A stretch of DNA of 64,000 nucleotides from Caulobacter sp. UNC279MFTsu5.1 (GCF_900114015.1 NZ_FORN01000007.1:103523-167522), one strand, 5' to 3'. Shown: positions 43,006-52,033, counted from the stretch's first letter. The notes: generated by a model from the letters alone, not told the origin. A program made the numbers and translations.

Positions 43006-43629
43006 ATGGCCCTCAAAGACCTCGCCGCCGCCAAGACCGCCTTGCGGATGTTGGTCCGCAATCGCCGGCGGGAGCTGGCGCGCCAGCATCCCGAGGCGGA
43101 CTGGAAGCTCGTCGACGTGGCCCGCGGGCCGCTGACGGCGCGGTTCCCCGATCCGCGCGGCAAGGTCGCGGCCGTCTATCACGGCCTGGGCTCGGAGCTT
43201 TCCGCCCTGGCCCTGGCCGACTGGCTGGCCGAGGCCGGCTGGACCCTGGCCCTGCCCAGCGTCGAGGGCGCCGACCCCGATGACCCCGACGGTCCCGCCG
43301 GCCGCATGGTGTTCCGCCGCTGGAGGCCCGGCGAGACCCTGGTCCGCGACGCCATCGGCCTGATCGCTCCCGCCCCGGAAAACCCGATCGTCGAGCCCGA
43401 CCTGGTGGTCGCGCCGCTGCTGGGATTCGACCGTCAGGGCCGCCGCCTGGGCCAGGGCGGCGGCTATTACGACCGGGCGCTGGAGGCCCTGCGCGCCCGC
43501 AAGCGCGTCTTCGTGCTGGGCCTGGCCTATGTGGGCCAGGAGACACACGGCCTGCCCGATGAGCCGCATGACCAACGATTGGACGCCATCCTGACGGAAA
43601 GCGAGTATATCGCCGTCCAAGAGGACTGA
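43006..43629 (+). CDS. ygfA: 5-formyltetrahydrofolate cyclo-ligase
   Basis: A 207-residue enzyme (MTHFS) that converts 5-formyl-THF to 5,10-methenyl-THF with ATP in folate recycling. Family features are the N-terminal basic helix (LRMLVRNRRRELARQHP), VAAVYHGLGSEL, LALPSVEG, RRWRPGETL and the C-terminal VAPLLGFDRQGRRLGQGGGYYDRAL with the glycine-rich phosphate motif. The start at 43006 gives the conserved N-terminus. It is typically co-transcribed with 6S RNA, here probably the structured region just upstream. Confidence 0.93.
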   Translation: MALKDLAAAKTALRMLVRNRRRELARQHPEADWKLVDVARGPLTARFPDPRGKVAAVYHGLGSELSALALADWLAEAGWTLALPSVEGADPDDPDGPAGRMVFRRWRPGETLVRDAIGLIAPAPENPIVEPDLVVAPLLGFDRQGRRLGQGGGYYDRALEALRARKRVFVLGLAYVGQETHGLPDEPHDQRLDAILTESEYIAVQED

Positions 43630-43634
43630 GATTC

Positions 43635-44456
43635 ATGCGTTTTGCTTTCTTCGGCGACGTCGTGGGCAAGTCGGGCCGCGACGGCCTGGCCGACCACCTT
43701 CCCGCCCTGCGCCGCCAGCTCCAGCTGGAGTTCGTGATCATCAACGCCGAGAACGCCGCCGCCGGCTTCGGCATCACCGAGAACACCGCCCGCGAGCTGT
43801 TCGAGGCCGGGGCCGACTGCCTGACCCTGGGCAACCACAGCTGGGACCAGCGCGAGGCCCTGACCTACATCGTGCGCGAGCCGCGGCTGATCCGCCCGGC
43901 CAACTATCCGATCCTGTCGGACGCCCCGGGCCGCGGCAGCCACCTGTTCCAGACCGAGGGCGGCCGGACCATCATGGTCATCAACCTGCTGGGCCGGGTG
44001 CACATGGACGCCATGGACGACCCGTTCGCCGCCGCCGACCGCGAGCTGGACAAGGCCCCGCTAGGCCAGGTGGCCGACGCGGTGGTGGTCGACATGCACT
44101 GCGAGGCCACCTCCGAGAAGATGGCCATGGGCCACTATTGCGACGGCCGCGCGTCGCTCGTCGTGGGGACCCACACCCACGTGCCGACCGCCGACGCCCA
44201 GATCCTGCCCGGCGGCACCGCCTACCAGACCGACGCCGGGGCCTGCGCCGACTATGACAGCGTGATCGGCAACCAGAAGGACGAGCCCCTGCGCCGCTTC
44301 ACCACCAAGATCAGCGGCGGCCGCTATACGCCGGCCTCGGGCCCGGCCACGGTCTGCGGCGTGTTCGTCGAGACCGACGACCGCACCGGCCTGGCGGTCC
44401 GCGTCGAGCCGATCCGCGTGGGGGGAAGGCTGAAGGAGACGGTGCCGGAGGTCTAG
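43635..44456 (+). CDS. YmdB/TIGR00282-family metallophosphoesterase
   Basis: A 273-residue calcineurin-like phosphoesterase. Metal-binding motifs are FFGDVVGKSGRD (Asp), INAENAAAGFG, TLGNHSWDQ (GNH), DMHCEATSEKMAMGHYCDG and VVGTHTHVPTADA (His-x-His). In Firmicutes YmdB is a 2',3'-cyclic-nucleotide phosphodiesterase affecting global gene expression. It begins 5 bp after the cyclo-ligase stop, a linkage common in alphaproteobacteria, so one operon is likely. The end overlaps the convergent lipoprotein gene by four bases. Confidence 0.92.
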   Translation: MRFAFFGDVVGKSGRDGLADHLPALRRQLQLEFVIINAENAAAGFGITENTARELFEAGADCLTLGNHSWDQREALTYIVREPRLIRPANYPILSDAPGRGSHLFQTEGGRTIMVINLLGRVHMDAMDDPFAAADRELDKAPLGQVADAVVVDMHCEATSEKMAMGHYCDGRASLVVGTHTHVPTADAQILPGGTAYQTDAGACADYDSVIGNQKDEPLRRFTTKISGGRYTPASGPATVCGVFVETDDRTGLAVRVEPIRVGGRLKETVPEV

Positions 44457-44830
44457 GGGACGGGGGTCTTCTCGGAAACCGGTCCGAGCCACCGCCAGCC
44501 GCCGTCCTCGTCGCGTTCATAGCGCACTGTGGCGTGGAGCAATGGGCCCGTGCGATAGTGGCGGTACTGGACGGCGCAGACGGCGATGTCGGGCTGGTCG
44601 CTCCAACGGCAGCGGCCGCCACGCCAGTGCGACGGCAGGAAGGTCCCGTGAATTCCCTCGGCCTCTAGAGCCATGCTTTCCAGGAATTGAGCTCGGCTTT
44701 CGGCGTCGGCCAATTGTCGGTCCGACAAGGCGAAAGTTCCGGTCGACGCGCAGCCGGCCGTCGTCAGCGCCAAGGCGATGAGCGTCGCGCGAAGGCATAT
44801 CGGGTTGGCATGCTGGTCGATCGCGAACAT
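44453..44830 (-). CDS. Small lipoprotein, function unknown
   Basis: A 125-residue frame whose N-terminus (MFAIDQHANPICLRATLIAL, ALTTAGC) is a lipoprotein signal with lipobox TTAG-C. The mature part has a conserved-looking W..G block (HWRGGRCRWSDQPDIAVCAV, then LLHATVRYERDEDGGWRWLG) with paired cysteines. It would be membrane-anchored in the periplasm. I know no family. Upstream ATGs at 44851 and beyond are open but unconvincing. Confidence 0.62.
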   Translation of the reverse strand: MFAIDQHANPICLRATLIALALTTAGCASTGTFALSDRQLADAESRAQFLESMALEAEGIHGTFLPSHWRGGRCRWSDQPDIAVCAVQYRHYRTGPLLHATVRYERDEDGGWRWLGPVSEKTPVP

Positions 44831-44951
44831 CGGCCAAGCTTCGAACGCCATGGTCGCGTGGTCAACCTGCAGATGTTCGCCGCTTGCGCCTGTCACATAT
44901 CGGGTCGCAAGGTTCACGCCGATGATCTCATCGTTCCGAAGGAGCCCTCCC

Positions 44952-45365
44952 ATGACCGACGCCATCTACACCGCCCACGCCCACGCCGTCGGCGGCCGCC
45001 AGGGCACGGCCAAGTCCGACGACGGCCATCTGGACGTCAAGCTGGCCTTCCCCAAGTCGATGGGCGGCGACGGGAACGGGACCAATCCCGAGCAGCTGTT
45101 CGCGGCCGGCTACAGCGCCTGCTTCCTGGGCGCCCTGGGGCTGGTGGCCCGCAACCAGGGCGTCAAGCTGGGCGAGCACAGCCTGGACAGCGAGGTCGAC
45201 CTGATCAAGGACGACACCAGCTTCCACATCGGCGTGCGCCTGACGCTGAACGCCCCGGAGCTGGACCGTGAGACGGCCGAGAAGCTGCTGCACGCGGCCC
45301 ACGAGGTCTGCCCATACTCGAAGGCCACGCGGGGCAACGTGGATGTCGAGCTGAAGGTGGCCTGA
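44952..45365 (+). CDS. ohr: Organic hydroperoxide resistance protein (Ohr)
   Basis: A 137-residue Ohr-subgroup peroxiredoxin of the OsmC fold that reduces organic hydroperoxides with dihydrolipoyl-protein electrons. The catalytic cysteines are in GYSACFLGAL and HEVCPYSKATRGN, and the Ohr-specific N-terminus (IYTAHAHAVGGRQGTAKSDD) and NPEQLFAAG segment are present. An OhrR regulator is not adjacent. The ATG at 44952 follows GGAGCCCTCCC. A second OsmC-type protein is at 4222. Confidence 0.93.
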   Translation: MTDAIYTAHAHAVGGRQGTAKSDDGHLDVKLAFPKSMGGDGNGTNPEQLFAAGYSACFLGALGLVARNQGVKLGEHSLDSEVDLIKDDTSFHIGVRLTLNAPELDRETAEKLLHAAHEVCPYSKATRGNVDVELKVA

Positions 45366-45390
45366 GTCCTAGCGGTCAACGCCGTGCGTG

Positions 45391-45481
45391 GTCCTCGTCC
45401 TTCGACAAGCTCAGGACGAGGACTATTTTCCGGACCTGGCAGTCGAAAAACCTCATCCTGAGCTTGTCGAAGGACGAGGTT
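45391..45481. repeat. F-family repeat (copy 2)
   Basis: Arms GTCCTCGTCCTTCGACAAGC and GCTTGTCGAAGGACGAGG around a ~50-bp spacer, downstream of ohr. Confidence 0.78.
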
Positions 45482-45494
45482 TTTCCCGCGCTCC

Positions 45495-45806
45495 CTAGCG
45501 CCGCCGATTCCCCTCCGACACGCGATGGACGATCAGCTCGTCGATCTCCAGCCGGCGGAAGCGGGCCTTGCCGACGGACAGACGCCCGATGGCCAGGGCG
45601 CCGATGGCCAAGGCTCCCACCACTAGAGCGCCCACCGCCATGCCGCCCAGCGCGGCCGCGCCCGTCGATAGCGCCCCGGCCGTCGCGGCGCTCGTCGCCA
45701 TCGCGGGAGGCCTGCCGGCCGCATGGATCGCGTCCTGGTCCTGCGCTTCGAGCGCCCCGATGCGGGCCGGGTCGAACGGTTCGGACAGGAAATCGGACGG
45801 GGTCAT
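45495..45806 (-). CDS. Small protein with tandem Ala-Ile-Gly repeats
   Basis: A 103-residue protein. After a polar start (MTPSDFLSEPFDPARIGALE) it runs into a hydrophobic repeat region with VGALVVGALAIGALAIGRLS, a five-residue periodicity that could form a short left-handed solenoid or a membrane hairpin. It ends in a basic stretch (RFRRLEIDELIVHRVSEGNR). The start at 45806 is preferred. I do not recognise a function. It is leftward, divergent from yebC with 108 bp between. Confidence 0.65.
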   Translation of the reverse strand: MTPSDFLSEPFDPARIGALEAQDQDAIHAAGRPPAMATSAATAGALSTGAAALGGMAVGALVVGALAIGALAIGRLSVGKARFRRLEIDELIVHRVSEGNRRR

Positions 45807-45914
45807 CGAGCGTCTCCAGCGCGGTCTTCCAAGCTTGGAGGATGACAATATGGGGCGCCAGGCGCTAGAAGCGCGCCCTACCTTTCACATCGCAGACCAG
45901 AGAAGAGCCTCCGA

Positions 45915-46670
45915 ATGGCCGGCCACTCGAAATTCAAGAACATCATGCACCGCAAGGGCCGCGCCGACGCCGCGCGCTCCAAGCTGTTCTCCAAGCTGTC
46001 GCGGGAGATCACCGTGGCGGCCAAGGCGGGCCTGCCCGACCCGAACATGAACCCGCGCCTGCGCCTGGCCGTCAACAACGCCAAGGCCGAGAGCCTGCCC
46101 AAGGACGTCATCGACCGCGCGATCAAGAAGTCGCAGATGGGCGACGCGGCCGACTACACCGAGATCCGCTACGAGGGCGTCGCGGCCGGCGGCGTCGGGA
46201 TCATCGTCGAGGTGCTGACCGACAACAAGAACCGCGCCGCCGCCAATGTCCGCTCCTATTTCACCAAGATGGGCGGCAACATGGGGGCCACCGGCTCGGT
46301 GACCTTCAACTACGACCGCGTCGGCCAGATCAGCTATCCGGCCAAGGCCGCGTCGGAAGACGCGATGATGGAGGCCGCCATCGAGGCCGGCGCCGACGAC
46401 GTGGTGTCGGACATGGACGAGGAGGGCGAGGGCCACACGGTCTACACCGCCTTCGAGGACCTCAACGAGGTGGCCGCCGCCCTGGAGGCCAAGTTCGGCC
46501 CGGCCGCCAACACCAAGATCGCCTGGCGCCCCAAGAGCCAGGTCCCGGTCACCGGCGACGCCGTGGCCACCCTGATGAAGCTGCTCGACGCCCTGAACGA
46601 GGACGACGACGTCCAGGACGTCTATTCCAACGAAGAGATCAGCGACGAGGACGCCGCGAAGCTGGGCTAG
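45915..46670 (+). CDS. yebC: YebC/PmpR-family regulator
   Basis: A 251-residue TACO1-type protein, with the family N-terminus [20 protein letters not shown], the repeated motif [39 protein letters not shown] and [12 protein letters not shown]. Members have been described as transcription regulators or as factors easing translation of difficult motifs. It precedes ruvC in the order usual for alphaproteobacteria, but here mgtC-like and nucleoside hydrolase genes and repeats lie between. A terminator at 46742 follows. Confidence 0.95.
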   Translation: MAGHSKFKNIMHRKGRADAARSKLFSKLSREITVAAKAGLPDPNMNPRLRLAVNNAKAESLPKDVIDRAIKKSQMGDAADYTEIRYEGVAAGGVGIIVEVLTDNKNRAAANVRSYFTKMGGNMGATGSVTFNYDRVGQISYPAKAASEDAMMEAAIEAGADDVVSDMDEEGEGHTVYTAFEDLNEVAAALEAKFGPAANTKIAWRPKSQVPVTGDAVATLMKLLDALNEDDDVQDVYSNEEISDEDAAKLG

Positions 46671-46679
46671 GTCATTTTC

Positions 46680-46845
46680 CTTCTCCCCTTGCGGGAGAAG
46701 GTGTCGGCGAAGCCGACGGATGAGGGGTCTCTCAAACATCGAACGCCGCGCCCAGCCTGACCGCTGGACGCGGCGTTTACGTTTATCGCCCCTCACCCGA
46801 CCTCGTTCCGCGAGGCCGCCCTCTTCCGCAAGGGGAGAGGGATCA
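46680..46845. repeat. Inverted pair of G/H-type repeats around a terminator
   Basis: CCTTCTCCCCTTGCGGGAGA at 46680 and its inverted relative ending at 46845 flank a hairpin. They share the outer hairpin form of the G repeats near the DUF559 genes, but there is no gene between them. Confidence 0.7.
46742..46785 (+). terminator. Rho-independent terminator after yebC
   Basis: A 14-bp stem with one mismatch (AACGCCGCG.CCAGC / GCTGG.CGCGGCGTT) with a short loop, followed by TTTACGTTTAT. Confidence 0.82.
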
Positions 46846-46873
46846 CCACGGAACTTCATCCGTTCACCCCTCC

Positions 46874-47563
46874 ATGGACGCGCCCCTGCAGCTGGCCCTC
46901 CCGATCCTCGGCGCCCTGGCCGCCGGCGGGGCGATCGGGTTCGAGCGGGAGTATCGGGCCCGGCCGGCGGGACTGCGCACCCACATGCTGGTGGCCCTGG
47001 CCTCGGCCCTGCTGATGCTGGGGGCCGTGCACCAGATCACCTGGCTGGAGGGCGCGCCGAACGAGGTGGTGCGCATCGATCCGGTCCGCATGGCCCACGG
47101 CATCCTGACTGGCGTCGGCTTCCTGTGCGGCGGGGTGATCTTCCAGCAGGGGGCCTCGGTGCACGGCCTGACGACGGCGGCGTCGCTGTGGATCACCTCG
47201 GCGATCGGCACCCTGTTCGGGGTGGGCCTGTACGAGCTGGCGGTCGGCGGGACGGCGCTGTCGCTGGTGGTGCTGAGCGCCGCCCGCTGGCTGGACCGCC
47301 ACATGCCGCAGAAGAACTTCGCCGAGATCACCGTGCGCTCGCGCCGCGAGGCGGTGATCGACGAGCCCGAGCTGCGGCGGATGCTGCAAGCCTTCGACCT
47401 GGAAGGCGCCCGGGTCTGCCAGGCCCTGGCCGAGGGCGGGGCGGTGTTCGAGCTGTCGGGGCCGTTCTCGGGCCGGGGCGCGCTGCGCCTGGACGCGCTG
47501 TCGGCCGCCCTGCGCGCCGACTCGCGCGTGCTGGAATTCACCATCCGGCCGCGCAAGGACTGA
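46874..47563 (+). CDS. MgtC/SapB-family membrane protein
   Basis: A 229-residue protein. The N-terminal half has four to five hydrophobic helices with MgtC signatures: GAIGFEREYRARPAGLRTHM, ILTGVGFLCGGVIFQQGASV and GLTTAASLWITSAIGTLFGV. The C-terminal ~90 residues form a cytosolic ACT-like domain. MgtC proteins affect magnesium homeostasis and intracellular survival in other bacteria; in this organism the role is unknown. It starts close after the repeat pair at 46680-46845. Confidence 0.9.
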   Translation: MDAPLQLALPILGALAAGGAIGFEREYRARPAGLRTHMLVALASALLMLGAVHQITWLEGAPNEVVRIDPVRMAHGILTGVGFLCGGVIFQQGASVHGLTTAASLWITSAIGTLFGVGLYELAVGGTALSLVVLSAARWLDRHMPQKNFAEITVRSRREAVIDEPELRRMLQAFDLEGARVCQALAEGGAVFELSGPFSGRGALRLDALSAALRADSRVLEFTIRPRKD

Positions 47564-47687
47564 AGATCCCGGGGTGTCGCCTGGGCGCGGCCCAGGGCGC
47601 CTCTGCGCTTGAGCTGGGCTGAAATCCCAGGCCCGGCAGGGCGGATCCGCTTCCCGGCGACCGGGCGGCCGCGCTATACTGCCGTCG

Positions 47688-48623
47688 ATGCCGTTGCGCC
47701 TGCACATCGATACCGACTGCGGCGTGGACGACGCCCTGGCCCTGGCCATGCTGGCGCGTTCGCGCGACGCGGTGGAGATCGTCTCGGTCTCGGCGGTGTT
47801 CGGCAACACCTATGTCGACCAGGCCGCCGCCAACGCCCGCGGCGTGCTGCGCCTGGCTGGCTGTCCGGCCGAGGTCTATATCGGCGCCGGCTCGGGGGTG
47901 GCCAAGCGGCGCGTCGAGCGGATGCGCCCGGCCCACGGCGTCGACGGCCTGAACGGCGCGGGCTTCTCCCAGCGCTGGAAGCTGCCCGAGCTGGACCGGG
48001 GCCAGGGCGGCAGCCTCTTGGCCTTCCGGGCCCGGGCCAAGGTGGCGGGCCTGTTCCTCGGACCCCTGACCAACCTGGCCCAGGGGCTGCTGGAGGATCC
48101 CGGCGCCTTCCGCGGCTGGCGGCCGACGATCATGGCCGGGGCCTTCGCCGTCGAGGGCAAGGCCAGCGGCGGGGCCGACTTCAACAGCTGGAGCGACGCC
48201 GAGGCCCTGGCCCGGGTGCTGGAGCGCGGGGTGCTGCCGCGCGTCGTGCCGTTGGACGTCAGTTCCCAGGTCACCCTGACCGCCCAGGCCATGGCCGAGG
48301 GCTCGGCCGCCTGCGGCACGCCCCTGTCGGTGCGGCTGAACAAGGCGATGGGCCCCTATATGGCCTTCCATCGCCGGGCCTGGGGCGTGGAGGCCGGCTG
48401 CCATCCGCACGACGCGGTGGTCGCCGCCAGCCTGGTGACCCCGGCGCTGTTCGCCTTCGAGCCCGTGCGCCTGCGGGTGCTGACCGACGGCGAGCACCTG
48501 GGCCGCATCGAGCGGATCGAGGGCGAGCCCAACGCCGAGCTCTGCGTGTCGGTCGACGCGCGGGCCGTCGAGGCCCTGTTGCTGGCCCGGCTGTTCCGCG
48601 CGCCGGCCTTGAACGTGGCTTAA
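47688..48623 (+). CDS. Nucleoside hydrolase (IUNH family)
   Basis: A 311-residue hydrolase that cleaves nucleosides to base and ribose. The Ca2+-binding signature is DTDCGVDDALAL, where the family usually has DTDPG, so Pro is replaced by Cys. Other expected blocks are VSAVFGNTYVDQAAANARGV, GLFLGPLTNLAQGLLEDP, GADFNSWSDAEALARV and VPLDVSSQVTLTAQ, and the late acidic HPHDAVVAASLVTP supplies further ligands. It stands alone, with an E repeat downstream. Confidence 0.9.
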   Translation: MPLRLHIDTDCGVDDALALAMLARSRDAVEIVSVSAVFGNTYVDQAAANARGVLRLAGCPAEVYIGAGSGVAKRRVERMRPAHGVDGLNGAGFSQRWKLPELDRGQGGSLLAFRARAKVAGLFLGPLTNLAQGLLEDPGAFRGWRPTIMAGAFAVEGKASGGADFNSWSDAEALARVLERGVLPRVVPLDVSSQVTLTAQAMAEGSAACGTPLSVRLNKAMGPYMAFHRRAWGVEAGCHPHDAVVAASLVTPALFAFEPVRLRVLTDGEHLGRIERIEGEPNAELCVSVDARAVEALLLARLFRAPALNVA

Positions 48624-48658
48624 CGCGCGGATTTTCGCTCTATAACTCCTTCAAAATC

Positions 48659-48784
48659 CGCTCATCCCGGCGAATGCCGGGACCCAGATGGCGTGGCGGT
48701 GTGGCTGACGCCAAGGGCGTTGAGCCCTTCCAATCAGCCATCCCGCTTTAGGATCTGGGTCCCGGCGTTCGCCGGGATGAGCGG
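48659..48784. repeat. E-family MITE-like repeat (copy 1, inverted)
   Basis: A 126-bp element with terminal arms CCGCTCATCCCGGCGAATGC and CGTTCGCCGGGATGAGCGG. Its middle is the reverse complement of the middles of the copies at 51907, 53482 and 61853. Confidence 0.82.
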
Positions 48785-48894
48785 CGATGAGGAGGGCGAG
48801 TTTAAGCTTTCGTTAGGCAAGTCGCGTGTTTTGCTGGATGGCGCCCTTCACCTTTTCTTCCGACGAGAACCGGGCGATGGTGCGAGAACACATG

Positions 48895-49401
48895 ATGAAC
48901 GCGAATCGCATCCCGATCCGGATCCTGGGGCTCGACCCCGGCCTGCGCCGCACCGGCTGGGGCGTGCTCAGCGTCGAGGGCTCGCGCATGAGCCACGTCG
49001 CCCACGGGGTGATCGCGCCCGATGAGAAGGCCGACTTCGCCGCCCGACTGCTGACCCTGTTCGAGGGGATCTGCGCGGTGATCGACGAGCATCGGCCCGA
49101 CGAGGCGGCGGTCGAGGAGGTGTTCCTCAACACCAACGCCCAGTCGACCCTGAAGCTGGGCCACGCCCGGGCCGCCGCCCTGATCGCCCCCGCCCGCGCC
49201 GGCCTGCTGGTGGCCGAATATTCGACTCGCCTGGTCAAGAAGGCGGTGGTCGGCACCGGGGCGGCCGACAAGGCCCAGATCGGCTTCATGATCGCCCGCC
49301 TGCTGCCGACGGCCGGCAAGACCACGGCCGATTGCGCCGACGCCCTGGCCGTCGCCGTCACCCACGCCAACCTGCGCGTCGCCAACCGGAGAGTGGCATG
49401 A
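48895..49401 (+). CDS. ruvC: Holliday junction resolvase
   Basis: A 168-residue endonuclease cutting Holliday junctions with RuvAB. Acidic catalytic residues sit in [27 protein letters not shown] and [16 protein letters not shown]. RuvC is an RNase-H-like dimer. The ATG at 48895 (or the adjacent 48892) gives normal length; earlier ATGs lie in the repeat-flanked leader. It is followed by ruvA and ruvB on the same strand. Confidence 0.95.
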   Translation: MNANRIPIRILGLDPGLRRTGWGVLSVEGSRMSHVAHGVIAPDEKADFAARLLTLFEGICAVIDEHRPDEAAVEEVFLNTNAQSTLKLGHARAAALIAPARAGLLVAEYSTRLVKKAVVGTGAADKAQIGFMIARLLPTAGKTTADCADALAVAVTHANLRVANRRVA

Positions 49402-49414
49402 TCGCCAAAAAACT

Positions 49415-50029
49415 ATGATCGGTCGTCTTCGCGGGGCCGTCGCCGAGGTCGGCGAGGAAGAGGCGCTGATCGACGTGATGGGCGTCGGCTATGTCGTGCG
49501 CTGCGGCTCGCGGACCCTGCAGCGCCTGCCGGCCCTGGGCGAGGAGGCCCTGCTGCATATCGAGAGCCAGTGGAGCGAGAGCGCCGGCCTGCGCCTCTAC
49601 GGCTTCGGCACGCGCGAGGACCGCAAGGCCTTCGTGCTGCTGCAGGCCATCCAGGGCGTGGGCCCCAAGGCGGCCATGGCGGTGCTGGACGTGCTGTCGC
49701 CGGCCGAGCTGGCCAGCGCCGTGGCCCGCGAGGACAAGGCCGCCGTCGGACGGGCCTCGGGCGTGGGGCCGAAGCTGGCGCTGCGGATCGTCACCGAGCT
49801 GAAGGACAAGCCGATCACCGACGGTCCGGTGTTCCTGGGCGCGCCGGCCGCCGTCGCGGCGGCTCCCGCCAAGCCGGCCCCGACCGGCGACGCCGTGGCG
49901 GCGCTGATGGGCCTGGGCGTGGCCGAGGTCAATGCGCGGCGGGTGGTCGAAGCCGCCGCCGCCAAGCTGGGCGACGAGGCGACGGTGCAGGCGTTGATCA
50001 AGGCGGGTCTGCAGGAGTTGGGACGGTGA
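49415..50029 (+). CDS. ruvA: Holliday junction branch-migration protein RuvA
   Basis: A 204-residue tetrameric protein that holds the four-way junction. The OB domain ([35 protein letters not shown]), helix-hairpin-helix motifs ([39 protein letters not shown]) and the flexible C-terminal domain III that contacts RuvB ([20 protein letters not shown]) are present. It starts 13 bp after ruvC. A B-family repeat separates it from ruvB. Confidence 0.96.
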   Translation: MIGRLRGAVAEVGEEEALIDVMGVGYVVRCGSRTLQRLPALGEEALLHIESQWSESAGLRLYGFGTREDRKAFVLLQAIQGVGPKAAMAVLDVLSPAELASAVAREDKAAVGRASGVGPKLALRIVTELKDKPITDGPVFLGAPAAVAAAPAKPAPTGDAVAALMGLGVAEVNARRVVEAAAAKLGDEATVQALIKAGLQELGR

Positions 50030-50039
50030 GCGCCGTGCG

Positions 50040-50150
50040 GACCCCCTCCGGCCCTCCGGGCCACCTCCCCCAAGGGGGGAGGATCTTGGAGCGCGGCGCA
50101 GCTGCTCCCCCTCCGGGGGAGCTGTCGGCGAAGCCGACTGAGGGGGTCTT
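50040..50150. repeat. B-family repeat between ruvA and ruvB
   Basis: An element with ends ACCCCCTCCGGCC and CTGAGGGGGTC, and inner hairpins CACCTCCCCC/GGGGGGAGG. Related copies lie at 57630 and, inside tilS, 58736. Confidence 0.75.
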
Positions 50151-50156
50151 CCACCC

Positions 50157-51203
50157 ATGACCCGCATCATCTCCGGCGAGGCCCAGCACGGCGAGGCCGT
50201 CCCCACCGCCTCCGACCGCGCCCTGCGCCCCCAGACCCTGGCCGAGTTCGTCGGCCAGGAGCAGGCCAAGGGCAACCTGCGGATCTTCATCGAGGCGGCC
50301 AAGGGCCGGGGCGAGGCCCTGGACCATGTGCTGCTGTTCGGCCCGCCGGGCCTGGGCAAGACCACCCTGGCCCAGATCGTCGCCCGCGAGCTGGGCGTGA
50401 ACTTCCGCGCCACCTCCGGCCCGGTGCTGAACAAGGCCGGCGACCTGGCGGCGATCCTGACAAACCTGGAAGCCAACGACGTCCTGTTCATCGACGAGAT
50501 CCATCGCCTGCCGTCGACCGTGGAGGAGATCCTCTATCCGGCCATGGAGGACCACGTGCTGGACCTGGTGATCGGCGAGGGGCCCTCGGCGCGCTCGATC
50601 CGCATCGACCTGGCCCCCTTCACCCTGGTGGCGGCCACCACCCGGGCGGGCATGCTGGCCACGCCCCTGCGTGACCGCTTCGGCATCCCGATCCGCCTGG
50701 AGTTCTACACCCCGGCCGAGCTGCGCCACGTGCTGCTGCACGCCGCCCGCAAGATGGGCGCGCCGCTGTCGGACGACGGGGCCGACGAGATCGCCAAGCG
50801 GGCCCGGGGCACGCCGCGCGTCGCCGGCCGCCTGCTGCGCCGGGTCCGCGACTTCGCCGCCGCCGACGGGGCGACCGTGATCGACCGCAAGGCCGCCGGC
50901 CTGGCCCTGGCCCGGCTCGAGGTCGACGAGAGCGGGCTGGACAGCCTGGACCGCCGGTACCTGCGCGCCATGATCGACAACTACGGCGGCGGCCCGGTGG
51001 GCGTGGAGACCATCGCCTACGCCATCGCCGAGGCCCGCGACGCGGTCGAGGACGTGATCGAGCCCTACCTGATGCAGCAGGGCTTCATCCAGCGCACGCC
51101 GCGCGGCCGGATGGCCTGCGGCAAGGCCTATCTGCACCTGGGCCTGGCGGAGCCGGTCTCGGCCCCGAAGATCGTGCAGGGCGGGCTGTTTGGGGATGAA
51201 TAG
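50157..51203 (+). CDS. ruvB: Holliday junction DNA helicase RuvB
   Basis: A 348-residue AAA+ motor. Walker A GPPGLGKT is at 62-69, Walker B is [10 protein letters not shown], and the sensor-1 [12 protein letters not shown] and the arginine finger segment TPLRDRFGI follow. The C-terminal winged helix ([19 protein letters not shown]) contacts DNA. Complete and of normal length. The ATG at 50157 lies 7 bp after the repeat's end, so its ribosome-binding region borders the repeat. Confidence 0.97.
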   Translation: MTRIISGEAQHGEAVPTASDRALRPQTLAEFVGQEQAKGNLRIFIEAAKGRGEALDHVLLFGPPGLGKTTLAQIVARELGVNFRATSGPVLNKAGDLAAILTNLEANDVLFIDEIHRLPSTVEEILYPAMEDHVLDLVIGEGPSARSIRIDLAPFTLVAATTRAGMLATPLRDRFGIPIRLEFYTPAELRHVLLHAARKMGAPLSDDGADEIAKRARGTPRVAGRLLRRVRDFAAADGATVIDRKAAGLALARLEVDESGLDSLDRRYLRAMIDNYGGGPVGVETIAYAIAEARDAVEDVIEPYLMQQGFIQRTPRGRMACGKAYLHLGLAEPVSAPKIVQGGLFGDE

Positions 51204-51317
51204 GCTTGCCCCCACCTGGCGGCTTCGCCGCCTGTCCGCCCCCATAGGGGGCGGAGCCTTCACGGCGCGGCTCTTCCCCCTATGGGGGAAGACGGCCGAA
51301 GGCCAGTAGGGGGCAAG
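51204..51317. repeat. C-family palindromic repeat (copy 2)
   Basis: A ~114-bp element running from just after the ruvB stop to 5 bp before the ybgC ATG. It has the same CTTGCC...GGGGCAAGT ends as the copy at 42661. Confidence 0.78.
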
Positions 51318-51322
51318 TGACG

Positions 51323-51778
51323 ATGAGCGAGCCGATGACCGATCTTTCCACCCCCACCGCCGGCGTCTTCGACGGCCGCGAGCACCAGTTGCCCGTGCGG
51401 ATCTATTATGAGGACACCGACTTCTCCGGCATCGTCTACCACGCCAACTACCTGCGCTATTTCGAGCGGGGGCGGAGCGACTTCTTCCGGAGGATCGGGA
51501 TCTCGCACACCGAGCTGCACAAGGCCGACACGGCGTTCGCGATCATCCGCATGGAGCTGGACTTCAAGCGCTCGGCCCGGATCGACGACGCCCTTCTGGT
51601 GCGCACCACCTACGACCGGGTCAAGGGCCCGCGCCTCTATGTCAGCCAGCGGATCACCCGCGGCGACGAGCTGATCGTCCAGGCGGCCGGCGAGGCGGTC
51701 TGCATCACCCTGGACGGCCGCCCGCGCAAGCCGACGGCGGAGATGCTGGCCCAGCTGGCGCCGTGGCTGGAGGGATAG
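51323..51778 (+). CDS. ybgC: Tol-Pal-associated acyl-CoA thioesterase
   Basis: A 151-residue hotdog-fold thioesterase of the YbgC/4-HBT group. The catalytic motif YYEDTDFSGIVYHANYLRYFERG (in part) carries the active Asp, and later FKRSARIDDALLVRT and TLDGRPRKP fit the family. ybgC is the usual first gene of tol-pal operons. The ATG at 51323 is preferred to the GTG at 51317. The ribosome binding region comes from the C-family repeat. A 453-bp gap with two repeats follows before tolQ. Confidence 0.93.
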   Translation: MSEPMTDLSTPTAGVFDGREHQLPVRIYYEDTDFSGIVYHANYLRYFERGRSDFFRRIGISHTELHKADTAFAIIRMELDFKRSARIDDALLVRTTYDRVKGPRLYVSQRITRGDELIVQAAGEAVCITLDGRPRKPTAEMLAQLAPWLEG

Positions 51779-51785
51779 GGCGGAA

Positions 51786-51873
51786 ACCTCGTCCTTCGAC
51801 GAGCTCAGGATGAGGTTTTCGACTGACGAGCCTGTCAATGGTCCTCATCCTGAGCCTGGCGAAGGACGAGGAC
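51786..51873. repeat. F-family repeat (copy 3)
   Basis: Arms CCTCGTCCTTCGACGAGCTC and GCGAAGGACGAGG around a ~50-bp spacer. Confidence 0.75.
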
Positions 51874-51906
51874 CACGCACGGCCTTGATGTTTATCCCCC
51901 TTGTAT

Positions 51907-52033
51907 CCGCTCATCCCGGCGAACGCCGGGACCCAGATCCCATAGCTGGGCGGCGGATTGGACGGGCTCAGCGCTCATGGCGTCAGCCACATCGCCATTC
52001 CATCTGGGTCCCGACTTTCGTCGGGATGAGCGG
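51907..52033. repeat. E-family MITE-like repeat (copy 2)
   Basis: A 127-bp element with arms CCGCTCATCCCGGCGAACGC and CGTCGGGATGAGCGG. Its middle shares the GGCGTCAGCC block of the copies at 53482 and 61853. Confidence 0.8.

Noticed and set aside
47690..47740. Nucleoside hydrolase as inactive because DTDPG reads DTDCG
   Set aside because: The acidic ligands D, D and DD are all kept; a Pro to Cys change alone does not imply loss of activity.
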